DNA of 40,650 bases from Kiritimatiellota bacterium (lineage in GTDB: Bacteria > Verrucomicrobiota > Lentisphaeria > Oligosphaerales > JAADHN01): contig JAADHN010000068.1 in the NCBI GenBank assembly GCA_013151865.1, forward strand, positions 1 through 40,650, written 5' to 3'. The translations under genes and the position numbers were made by a program. The notes under the pieces were generated by a model, which made no database searches, had not been told where the DNA came from, and saw only the letters and a program-made list of their open reading frames with translations. The stretch's first letter is position 1; each line of letters opens with the position of its first letter. Shown piece by piece: positions 8,340 to 16,029 of the stretch.

Positions 8340-8377
8340 CCCGGACGACCGGCGGTCGTTCGGGGGTGTCTTTCTCG
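8340..8377 (+). terminator. hairpin terminator/attenuator between acpP and fabF
   Basis: Positions 8340-8350 pair with 8354-8364 in an 11-bp stem (ten Watson-Crick pairs and one G-T) around a GGC loop. A moderately T-rich tail, GTGTCTTTCTC, follows. It lies in the 158-nt gap between acpP and fabF, both on the plus strand. The tail is too weak for complete termination, so partial attenuation is the better reading: abundant acpP message with reduced fabF. Confidence 0.55.
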
Positions 8378-8446
8378 TACCGTCTGCCTAAGACGAAGGC
8401 CCGGGGGCGGAGTCGCATATGCCAACAAGACGGGACGGACCGCGTT

Positions 8447-9685
8447 ATGCATGATGCACAAAGGATAGTGGTCACAGGCACGGGGGTGGTTTCTTCCGCC
8501 GGTCTCAACACGGCCGATTTTTGGGATTCCCTGGTCGAGGGACGGTCCGGTATCGGGCCGATCACCGCGTTCGATGCGTCGAAGTTCCGGTGCCGGATCG
8601 CAGGCGAGGTACGCGGGCTCGACGTCACTCGGTACATGACCCCGAAAGAGGCACGCCGGCTGGACCGCTTCAACCATCTCGCCGTGGCCGCCGGCGATGA
8701 GGCCGTCCGGCAATCGGGGCTCGATGCGGACCGTTGCGACCCGACCCGGATCGGCGCCTTGATCGGCTGTGGGATCGGCGGGATCGCCACGCTCGAGAGC
8801 CAGGCCGTCGTACTCCACACCCGGGGTCCGGCCAAGTGTTCCCCGCTTATGGTTCCCATGATGATCGGCGACATGGCCGCCGGCTATCTCTCGATCCGCT
8901 ATGGGTTCATGGGCCCGAATATCGGACTGATGACGGCCTGCGCGTCGGCCTCGCACGCCATCGGCGAAGCGGCATGGATCATCAGGCGCGGGGATGCGGA
9001 CGCCATGATTACCGGCGGCGTCGAGGCGCCGGTGACGCCCGTGAGCGTGGCGGGATTCTCCGCCATGCGCGCCCTGTCCGAACGAAACGACGAGCCGGAA
9101 CGCGCCAGTCGCCCGTTCGACCGGGACCGGGACGGGTTCGTTCCTGCCGAGGGCGCCGGCATTGTGGTGCTCGAATCGCTCGAACACGCCAGGAAACGAG
9201 GGGCCCCCATCCTGGCGGAAGTGGCCGGGTATGGGGCCAGCGGCGACGCATACCACATCACGGCGCCTCAGCCCGACGGGGACGGAGCGGTGCGCGCCAT
9301 TCGGGTCGCCTTGAAACACGCCGGCCTGGCGCCGGAAGATCTGCACTACATCAATGCCCACGGGACCTCGACACCGCTCAATGACAAGATGGAAACCGCC
9401 GCCCTCAAAACCGCTTTGGGCGAGCACGCCTATCATGTGGCGGTGAGCAGCACCAAAGCGGTGACCGGACACGCGCTCGGCGCCGCCGGGGGGATCGAGT
9501 CCATCGCTTGTATCATGGCCCTCCGGACCGGGGTGATCCCGGGAACAATGAATTACGAAACCCCGGACCCAGATTGCGACCTCGATTACGTCCCGAATGC
9601 GGCGCGAAAGACGAACCCACGGACCGCAATGAACATCAACTTGGGCTTCGGTGGACACAACGCGGCCCTTGTATTCACCAAGTGA
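8447..9685 (+). CDS. fabF: beta-ketoacyl-ACP synthase II
   Basis: FabF elongates acyl-ACP by decarboxylative condensation with malonyl-ACP. The 412-residue length equals that of typical FabF when the ATG at 8447 is used. The Cys-His-His triad is visible: Cys165 in TACASASH, His305 in NAHGTSTP and His342 in VTGHALGAAGG, with Lys337 in SSTKAVTGH. The frame is open back to 8366, but that extension overlaps the hairpin tail region and has no family match. The ribosome-binding site before 8447 is weak (GGGACGG), which agrees with lower expression than acpP. Confidence 0.94.
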   Translation: MHDAQRIVVTGTGVVSSAGLNTADFWDSLVEGRSGIGPITAFDASKFRCRIAGEVRGLDVTRYMTPKEARRLDRFNHLAVAAGDEAVRQSGLDADRCDPTRIGALIGCGIGGIATLESQAVVLHTRGPAKCSPLMVPMMIGDMAAGYLSIRYGFMGPNIGLMTACASASHAIGEAAWIIRRGDADAMITGGVEAPVTPVSVAGFSAMRALSERNDEPERASRPFDRDRDGFVPAEGAGIVVLESLEHARKRGAPILAEVAGYGASGDAYHITAPQPDGDGAVRAIRVALKHAGLAPEDLHYINAHGTSTPLNDKMETAALKTALGEHAYHVAVSSTKAVTGHALGAAGGIESIACIMALRTGVIPGTMNYETPDPDCDLDYVPNAARKTNPRTAMNINLGFGGHNAALVFTK

Positions 9686-9758
9686 GGATCCGCGGGCGCA
9701 CCGCCGTCTCCCGGTCACGTGCAAGAACGGCGAGTGCTCGAAAACGGAGACCCGGAAA

Positions 9759-10061
9759 ATGAAGCGCATGGGACTCACAGCGGTGGTCGGATTGTCGCTT
9801 GCCCTGCCGTTTGCAGGATGTACTCGGACACGACTGGCCAAGCGGCCTCTCGCACCCTACGAACGCGCCTGGAGCGAACTGATCCGGCACTCGTATCCGC
9901 GCTGGCATCCGCCGGCATATCCGGAGGTTGCCCGACCCGACAGGCCCACGTCTCAATCCGTCCCTGCGCCGCAGGCGCCGTCCGTGGATCGGGCCCCCGC
10001 CGCCACCCAGGACGTGGAGCTGGTTCCCCTGACCCCGGACGGCGGAAACGCCAAGCACTGA
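9759..10061 (+). CDS. small putative lipoprotein
   Basis: This 100-residue protein begins with a signal peptide (MKRMGLTAVVGLSLALPFAG) ending in a lipobox-like FAGC with Cys21. A Phe at -3 is slightly unusual, so ordinary signal peptidase cannot be excluded. The mature part is short, Pro- and Ala-rich and probably disordered. I recognise no domain. The ATG has GGAG at 9746-9749, nine bases upstream, and the gene follows fabF by 73 nt. It is likely anchored to a membrane facing the periplasm. Its role is unknown; the coding call rests on the signal sequence, ribosome-binding site and operon position. Confidence 0.6.
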   Translation: MKRMGLTAVVGLSLALPFAGCTRTRLAKRPLAPYERAWSELIRHSYPRWHPPAYPEVARPDRPTSQSVPAPQAPSVDRAPAATQDVELVPLTPDGGNAKH

Positions 10062-10209
10062 TCCTCCTCGGGGCGGGCCCGCTCGGGGCCGGTCCGCGGA
10101 CGTGCAGCGGTCCCGACCTCCACGAGGGCAGCGCGCCGTACGCCGACACACGCCGTCTTGACCCAAGACCGACCGGCGCCCGGCGGGCGGGCGGACAACG
10201 AGGCTGACG

Positions 10210-12630
10210 ATGTTCAGTTTTCGCAAATTCCGAAGGCGACGTCGGCTCGCCAAGAAAGGGCTTGAAGCCCGGCGCAAACGCCGTAACGCCGCCACAGCTT
10301 CCACCGCGGTCCCGCGCACACCCGCCTCGAAAGTCCTGGTCCCCGCCCTGATCGCCGCCATCGTCTGGTTTGTCGCTTCGGCCACTGTCATTTACCGGCG
10401 AGGCTACACCAGCTACCAATACGTTGTTGGGCAGATCGCCGACCGCAACATCTACAGCGAAATCGACTTCCAGTACGAGGACATGGGCGAGACCCGCCGT
10501 CTTCGCGAACAGGCGGCCCGCAGGGTGCCTCCGGTCTACCGGATCGACCGGTATGTCGGCGACAACGTTCTCAAGGAGCTGGCCGCCCTCAAGACCAGGG
10601 CCGAACTCGCACACTCCGACAATGCCGCCGCGGAAAAACCGGACGAACCCCCGGTACGAGAGTCGCGCCTCGAACGACTGTTGACCGCGCTCCCCGAGGC
10701 CGATGTCGCGGCCCTCGAATACTTGGCCACGGCCAAGGACCGATGGAAATACCTGCGGCGTTTGATCGCCGACGGACTCGCCCGCGGTGTGGCGGGCGAA
10801 CAGGACGTGATTTCCGATTTCGGAGGCACGGCCGTGAATGGTCGCATCTGCCTGATCGACCATGAGGGACGCAAATCCGAGGTCGTGGTCGTCAAGCTGG
10901 CAACCCCCACCACTTTGGCCCGGAGCGTGGCGCGGGACCTGGGGCATCAGTTCCCGGAAAACGCCAAGGCCCTGATCCATGCACTCGAAGCCGTCCTGCC
11001 CACCCTCATCCTGCCGAATCTCACGTATGACGCCAAGGCGACCGAGGCCGCACGCGACGAGGCCCGGAAAAAAGTCGCCCCGGTCCGGCGCGTGGTCCGC
11101 GCCGAAACCCTCCTGCTTCGGCGGGGAGCAAGAGTCACCGAGGAAGACCTGACGCGCCTGGCGGAGCATCAGAAGGCCCTGCGGGCACGGCTGGGGTTGG
11201 CCGAGGCGCCCCGGAACATGGTGGTCTTCGCCATCCTTTGCATGATGCTCGTGCTCGGGGCCGGGTACGCCCTCAAAGTCATCCGACCCGAAGCCGTCCG
11301 ACGGCATTCCAGTCTCTGCATCCTGGCCACCGGCGTGGTCCTGCAAGTCGTTGCGGCCCGCGTCACCGCAGACGTCTACTACCACTACTGGAGTCTGTCC
11401 GTGGACCTGTTTCCGATCCTGCCTCTCTCCCTCGGCGCCATGTTGATCTCCCCGCTCGACGGCGTCCGTGTGGCCCTGGTGGCCGGGGCTTTCACAAGCA
11501 CCATTGCCGGCATCCAAAACGACCGTTCGTTCGAAGTGTTGCTGATCGGGGTCTTCTCGTCTCTGGCTGCCGCAGTCTCCATCCGTCGCGCCCGGCGCCG
11601 AAACCACATCTTCCGCACCGGCTTGGCCGTCAGCGCCACGGTGTTTGCCGTATACACGCTCTTCGCCATCCACAACCGCCTGCCCCTGCCCCAGTTTCCG
11701 CGTATTCTCGGTCTCTCCCTGATCAACGGGGTGATTATGGCCACGGTCGTTTACACGGTCCTGCCGTTCTTCGAGCACGTTTTCGGACGGACCACCGACA
11801 TGACCCTGATCGAACTCAGCGACCTGAACCACCCGTTGCTCAAGAAACTCCAGATGGAAGCCCCGGGCACCTATCATCACAGCCTCATGGTGGCCACCCT
11901 GGCCGAACAAGCCGCCGAGGCCATCGGCGCCAACGCGCTCCTGGCACGGGTATGCGCCTACTTCCACGACATCGGCAAGCTGGCCCATCCCGAGTATTTT
12001 GCCGAGAACCTCGCCGGCGAAAACCCTCACCAGGAACTCCAACCCCGAATGAGCGGCCGGGTCATCCTCAACCACGTGAAAGAGGGCATGGAACTGGCCC
12101 AGAAATACCGACTGCAGCGGGTGATTCGCGAAGCCATCGCCCAACACCACGGAACCAGCCTGGTCTATTATTTCTTCCGCCGCGCCCTGGATCAGGCCGG
12201 GACCAACTCGAGAAAGGAAAGTGTGGACGAAACCGATTACCGATACCCCGGCCCCCGGCCCATGCGCAAAGAAATCGCCCTGATCAGCATCGCCGATCCC
12301 TGCGAAGCCGCCGCTCGCACCTTGGAAAAACCCACTCCCCAAAAGATTTCCCAAATGGTGGACGAAATCGTGGATCGGCGCGTGAAGGACGGTCAACTCG
12401 CTTTGGCCGACCTCACGTTTCGCGAACTGACCCTTGCCAAGGAACAGATTGCCAAAACCCTTGTCACAATGCTCCACAGTCGGGTGCCGTACCCGACTGA
12501 AGAAGGCGGCGCCAATGACCGTCAACCTGATCAATCGAGCGCGAAGGGTGCGGCTCCGGGACCGGCGCGCCCTGGTGCAAGTGCTGCGGGAACTCCTGCG
12601 GGCAACGGGACTCCAAGCACCCGCACTTGA
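10210..12630 (+). CDS. 7TM-HD phosphohydrolase (PgpH/YqfF-like)
   Basis: The 806-residue membrane protein has the layout of the PgpH/YqfF family, whose studied members hydrolyse cyclic di-AMP. One N-terminal helix (about residues 36-58) is followed by a large extracytoplasmic 7TMR-HDED domain (about 60-335), a cluster of about six helices (about 340-535) and a cytoplasmic HD domain (about 548-720). The HD metal site is seen at His556 in the TYHHSLMV motif and His586-Asp587 in FHDIGKLAHP. The last 40 residues are low-complexity Ala/Pro/Gly/Ser and are encoded across the start of ybeY (116-nt overlap in another frame). GAGG lies six bases before the ATG. pgpH-ybeY adjacency is common in bacteria. 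Substrate is inferred from the family. Confidence 0.88.
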   Translation: MFSFRKFRRRRRLAKKGLEARRKRRNAATASTAVPRTPASKVLVPALIAAIVWFVASATVIYRRGYTSYQYVVGQIADRNIYSEIDFQYEDMGETRRLREQAARRVPPVYRIDRYVGDNVLKELAALKTRAELAHSDNAAAEKPDEPPVRESRLERLLTALPEADVAALEYLATAKDRWKYLRRLIADGLARGVAGEQDVISDFGGTAVNGRICLIDHEGRKSEVVVVKLATPTTLARSVARDLGHQFPENAKALIHALEAVLPTLILPNLTYDAKATEAARDEARKKVAPVRRVVRAETLLLRRGARVTEEDLTRLAEHQKALRARLGLAEAPRNMVVFAILCMMLVLGAGYALKVIRPEAVRRHSSLCILATGVVLQVVAARVTADVYYHYWSLSVDLFPILPLSLGAMLISPLDGVRVALVAGAFTSTIAGIQNDRSFEVLLIGVFSSLAAAVSIRRARRRNHIFRTGLAVSATVFAVYTLFAIHNRLPLPQFPRILGLSLINGVIMATVVYTVLPFFEHVFGRTTDMTLIELSDLNHPLLKKLQMEAPGTYHHSLMVATLAEQAAEAIGANALLARVCAYFHDIGKLAHPEYFAENLAGENPHQELQPRMSGRVILNHVKEGMELAQKYRLQRVIREAIAQHHGTSLVYYFFRRALDQAGTNSRKESVDETDYRYPGPRPMRKEIALISIADPCEAAARTLEKPTPQKISQMVDEIVDRRVKDGQLALADLTFRELTLAKEQIAKTLVTMLHSRVPYPTEEGGANDRQPDQSSAKGAAPGPARPGASAAGTPAGNGTPSTRT

Positions 12631-13039
12631 CGGCGACCGGACCGGGGAAGACGGACGGATCGACGTTTACCTGGTGGGACCCCGACGCATGCGCCGACTG
12701 AACAGTATGTTCACCGGCCGGACCGGTCTTACCGATGTATTGGCCTTCGATTACCGGCGGTCGGGGCCTTCGCTCGACCTCGACACCGAAGACGCCATGC
12801 CGGTTGCCGAGGTTTTCGTCTGTCCGGATATGGCTCTTGCGGCCGCCGCACGCTATCGGACGACCGTTCACCGGGAAATCTTGCGGTACATCGTTCACGG
12901 CTTATTGCACTTGGCAGGACTCGATGACCATGTCCCCAACGCGCGGCGGCGAATGCGTCGTGCCGAACGGCGTCTCTTGGCCCTCGCGGAACGAATGCGG
13001 TTGCTGGAGGAGTTGTTTGAGGTACCCCCCCGGAGTTGA
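12515..13039 (+). CDS. ybeY: endoribonuclease YbeY
   Basis: YbeY is a single-metal RNase involved in 16S rRNA 3'-end maturation and ribosome quality control. The 174-residue product shows the core LNSMFTGRTGLTDVLAFDY (residues 62-80) and the metal motif HGLLHLAGLDDH at 128-139. Ligands would be His128, His132 and His139. The last spacing is one residue longer than the classical HGxxHLxGYDH, because of a second Asp. I chose ATG at 12515: GAAGG at 12502-12506 is suitably placed, and the start MTVNLINRARR looks like other YbeY. It therefore overlaps the pgpH-like gene by 116 nt. The frame stays open to 12434, but with no ribosome-binding site. Confidence 0.88.
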   Translation: MTVNLINRARRVRLRDRRALVQVLRELLRATGLQAPALDGDRTGEDGRIDVYLVGPRRMRRLNSMFTGRTGLTDVLAFDYRRSGPSLDLDTEDAMPVAEVFVCPDMALAAAARYRTTVHREILRYIVHGLLHLAGLDDHVPNARRRMRRAERRLLALAERMRLLEELFEVPPRS

Positions 13040-13054
13040 ACCACTGAACTCCGG
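13030..13054 (+). other. hairpin over ybeY stop codon
   Basis: CCGGAGTT at 13030-13037 and AACTCCGG at 13047-13054 form a perfect 8-bp stem with a 9-nt loop, spanning the TGA of ybeY (13037-13039). No T-run follows. It lies just before the AGGAGG of the next gene and might affect coupling or message stability. Confidence 0.35.
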
Positions 13055-13087
13055 TCGGGGACGAACAGGAGGCCCGGCGGGTCTGCA

Positions 13088-14392
13088 ATGATACCGTTTC
13101 CCTGGACTTTCTGGGCGGGGACCGGCGCAGCGCTGCTGCTGGCCGTGCTTTCCGCCGCCGGCATCGCCTTGTCGGAACTGAGCTGGGGCGCCGTCCACAA
13201 GCTCGAGGCCCTGGATTCCGGACTTGCGGAGCGCATCGAGCGTTACTTGGGCGCCCGGGAGGACCTCCTGGCAACCGTTCACGCCCTGCAAACGCTGACC
13301 GCGCTTTTCCTCTTCTTCTGCGGCGCCGCTTGGGGGGAGGCCGCCCAGACCGCCCGCTGCCCACTCTGGGCCTGGGCGAGCGTGCCGGTCGGCGTCGGCG
13401 TGGTCTACTTCGCACTGGCCGAATACCTCGGACGCGACCTCTCCGTTCAGGCCGCGGCCCGCTTCCTGCGAATGGTCATTCCGCCGGTCCGCATCATCGC
13501 CTGGACGCTTTTTCCCGTGGCCGCAGGAGGGCTCCTGCGCCGTTATCTCCGCAAACGGACCCGTACCGCGGCCGAAGATTTGGAAACAACGGCCGAGGAC
13601 GAAATCCGCTCCCTGGTCGAACAGGACGCCCAACAGGAGGAAGAAGGCGAAAAACCCGACCTCGAAGACGATGAACGCCGGATGATCCGAGGCATATTCG
13701 ACTTGGACGAAACACTGGTGCGGGAAATCATGACGCCCAGGGTCGACGTGGACGCTGTCGAGGAATCCGCCTCTTTCGATGCCGTCCGCGCCACCATCGT
13801 CGAGTCGGGACACAGCCGTATCCCCACCTATCGGGACAGCATCGATCACATCGTCGGCCTGATCCACGCCAAGGACTTGCTCGACGACGCCAAGCTTAGG
13901 GACGCTCCCACTCTCGCGGCCCTGCAGCACCAGCCGATCTTCATCCCCGAAACCAAGAACATCGGAGACTTGCTCGCGGAATTCCAGCAAAGCGGACACC
14001 AGTTCGCCGTCGTCCTCGACGAGTACGGCGGAACGGCCGGAATCGTCACGGTCGAGGACATCCTCGAAGAAATCGTCGGCGAAATCCGCGATGAATACGA
14101 CGTGAACGAATCCGAACCCGAACCGCAGCGCCTGCCTGACGGGTGTATCCTCGCGGACGGACGCACCCCGGTCCACGACCTGGAACAGGAATTCGGACTG
14201 ACGTTCCCCGACGATGAAGACTACGATACGCTGGGGGGCTACATTGCCGCCGTCATCGGCCGTATTCCGACTTCGGGAGAAACCGTCGAGACCCCCGTTC
14301 TCTCCGCCGAAATCCTGGACGCCGATATCCGCCGGGTCAAGAAAGTCCGAATCACTCCCACCGACTCGGTCTCCCCCCGAGACGATGACTGA
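13088..14392 (+). CDS. CNNM/CBS-pair/CorC-type membrane protein
   Basis: This 434-residue protein has the hemolysin-family arrangement. An N-terminal CNNM (DUF21) membrane domain holds about four helices (near residues 7-30, 66-87, 93-118 and 136-156). A cytoplasmic CBS pair follows at about 205-330, beginning with the family IMTPRVDVDAVE block and including the VLDEYGGTAGIVTVEDILEEIVGEI signature. A C-terminal CorC/HlyC domain covers about 345-430. Relatives are implicated in magnesium/cobalt efflux or homeostasis. AGGAGG at 13067-13072 is 15 nt from the ATG, longer than ideal, with no better in-frame start nearby. ybeY followed by a CorC-type gene is a common neighbourhood. Confidence 0.86.
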   Translation: MIPFPWTFWAGTGAALLLAVLSAAGIALSELSWGAVHKLEALDSGLAERIERYLGAREDLLATVHALQTLTALFLFFCGAAWGEAAQTARCPLWAWASVPVGVGVVYFALAEYLGRDLSVQAAARFLRMVIPPVRIIAWTLFPVAAGGLLRRYLRKRTRTAAEDLETTAEDEIRSLVEQDAQQEEEGEKPDLEDDERRMIRGIFDLDETLVREIMTPRVDVDAVEESASFDAVRATIVESGHSRIPTYRDSIDHIVGLIHAKDLLDDAKLRDAPTLAALQHQPIFIPETKNIGDLLAEFQQSGHQFAVVLDEYGGTAGIVTVEDILEEIVGEIRDEYDVNESEPEPQRLPDGCILADGRTPVHDLEQEFGLTFPDDEDYDTLGGYIAAVIGRIPTSGETVETPVLSAEILDADIRRVKKVRITPTDSVSPRDDD

Positions 14393-14427
14393 CCGCACCG
14401 CCCGCAACCCCGGGAACAGGGACTCGA

Positions 14428-15750
14428 ATGGATCAAAAAGCGCTATTCATCTCCGGCGTCGTTCTTCTCCTGTTGGCCCTCGAACGCCTGTTCGTGCTGA
14501 CCGTCACCACCAACCCCGCCGGCAGGGCCTGGGTCCGGAAACGACGGCTGCTCCACCCCAACGCCATCTCCATCGTGCGCATCCCGATGGGCCTGGTCAC
14601 CATGTTCCTCTGGATGGCAGGGTGGCGGGAAATCGCCATTGTCTGGTTCGCATTCTGGATGATAACCGACCTGACCGACGGCGCCATCGCCCGCAATTGC
14701 GACCTCGGCACTCCGGCCGGCAAGTGGCTCGACCCGCTCAGCGACAAATGCATGTATTTCCCGACGCTCGCCTATTTCGCCTACCACGGCGTCCTGAACC
14801 CGCACTGGGTCATTTCCTTGTTGATCATCGACGCGGCCGGGCAGGCTTCGCGTCTTTTCGTGCGCAAAAAGGCAGCCAATCTTTTTGGTAAAGCCAAGAC
14901 CGCCCTGATCACCATCCTCCTGGCCCTGACGGCGTTGGACCAGATCGGCAGCATTTCTTTCGTGACCGCTCGATTCCTCGAACTGTCTACGTTTTCCTGC
15001 GCCCTCTTGGCGTTTCTATCCTTTTACTGCAAAGTGGTGCCGGATACCTGGTACGCCAACACCCTCACGCTCGCCAACTTCACCTGCGGCGTGGCCGCCA
15101 TTTGGAACGTGCTGACCGCACACCCGTTGCGGGCCTTCGTGTTGGTCTTTCTCGGCCAGTTCTTCGACCTGTTCGACGGACGTCTGGCCCGCAAGTTCGG
15201 TTCGACCCCGCGCGGGGCGGTCTACGACGACATCGCCGATGCGACCAATTTCGGTTTGGCCGTCGGCCTGCTGGTGTACTACCAGTTGGGCCGGGACGGA
15301 CCCGCAGCCATCGTGGCCGTCGTCTTCCTGCTCTGCACCGTTTACCGCCTGCTCCGCTACCTGCGCCGGCCGCCGACCGCGGACGGCGGCACGTTCCTCG
15401 GTCTCCCGTCTCCCGCCGGGGCCATGTTGGCCGGCTCGGCCGTACTGCTCTTTCCCCGCGGTCACGTCGGCCACGTGCTGGTCGTGATGGCGTCCGGACT
15501 GATGGTCTCCCACATCCGCTATCGACATTTCGGCCGGCGGATCTGGCCAGCCCTGCCCACTTGGCTCAAACTGCTTGGCTTCATCGGCGTGCTGATCTTT
15601 ATCAACAACAGTATCGCACATCGACAGAGCGACGCGTTTGCCACCCTGGCATTCGCGTTGGGAGTATTGTACGTGATGTACGGCGTGGCCCACGCTCCGC
15701 GGTCGCAAAAACCTGCGCAAACCGCCCCGGACGTCTCCACCCCGGATTGA
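14428..15750 (+). CDS. tandem CDP-alcohol phosphatidyltransferase (PgsA-like + PssA-like)
   Basis: The 440-residue membrane protein contains two complete CDP-alcohol phosphatidyltransferase motifs. The N-terminal half has the PgsA-like lead LLHPNAISIVRIP and the motif D81-x2-DG-x2-AR-x8-G98-x3-D102-x3-D106. The C-terminal half has the PssA-like lead NTLTLANFTCG and D247-x2-DG-x2-AR-x7-G263-x3-D267-x3-D271. All metal-binding Asp residues are kept in both. Each half has several hydrophobic helices, and single enzymes of the family are about 180-250 residues, so this looks like a true fusion. Enzymes of this family attach head groups (glycerol-phosphate, serine, inositol) to CDP-diacylglycerol. 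The last gene of the array, 36 nt after the CorC-type gene, it would complete the lipid pathway begun by plsX. Substrates of each half cannot be read from sequence. Confidence 0.85.
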   Translation: MDQKALFISGVVLLLLALERLFVLTVTTNPAGRAWVRKRRLLHPNAISIVRIPMGLVTMFLWMAGWREIAIVWFAFWMITDLTDGAIARNCDLGTPAGKWLDPLSDKCMYFPTLAYFAYHGVLNPHWVISLLIIDAAGQASRLFVRKKAANLFGKAKTALITILLALTALDQIGSISFVTARFLELSTFSCALLAFLSFYCKVVPDTWYANTLTLANFTCGVAAIWNVLTAHPLRAFVLVFLGQFFDLFDGRLARKFGSTPRGAVYDDIADATNFGLAVGLLVYYQLGRDGPAAIVAVVFLLCTVYRLLRYLRRPPTADGGTFLGLPSPAGAMLAGSAVLLFPRGHVGHVLVVMASGLMVSHIRYRHFGRRIWPALPTWLKLLGFIGVLIFINNSIAHRQSDAFATLAFALGVLYVMYGVAHAPRSQKPAQTAPDVSTPD

Positions 15751-15758
15751 GGCGCAAG

Positions 15759-15785
15759 AGTCGGGGGCCCGCCGCCTTCCCGACT
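15759..15785. terminator. possible hairpin in convergent gap
   Basis: AGTCGGG at 15759-15765 pairs with CCCGACT at 15779-15785 around a 13-nt loop, just after the stop of the phosphatidyltransferase gene. There is no clear T-run, so it is at best a weak or factor-assisted terminator. The rest of the convergent gap to 16029 shows no gene. Confidence 0.25.
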
Positions 15786-16029
15786 GCCCCGAAAACATGC
15801 GGGGTGGCCCATAGGGAACGCGCCTCTCGCGGCTGCGCCGGGTTCGTGCGCGAGATGGGTTCGGGCTTCCTTGCCCGGCGGGAAGCGCCGCGATGCCTCG
15901 AAAGCCCGGATTGAGTACGCTGGGTGAGGAAGTCTGAGGTCGCCGCTCGCCCGGAAACCATCCCGAACACGGCGGAATCCGCACCCTCGGCACGAGCCAT
16001 GCAATCGTTTCGAGGCGACCGGTGAGCCG

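Noticed and set aside
7709-9841. Open frame of 710 codons on the minus strand
   Set aside because: It is antisense to acpP and fabF and has no family features.
9775-12534. Open frame of 919 codons on the minus strand
   Set aside because: It is antisense to the PgpH-like gene, whose domains are unambiguous; the translation has no recognisable family and no ribosome-binding site.
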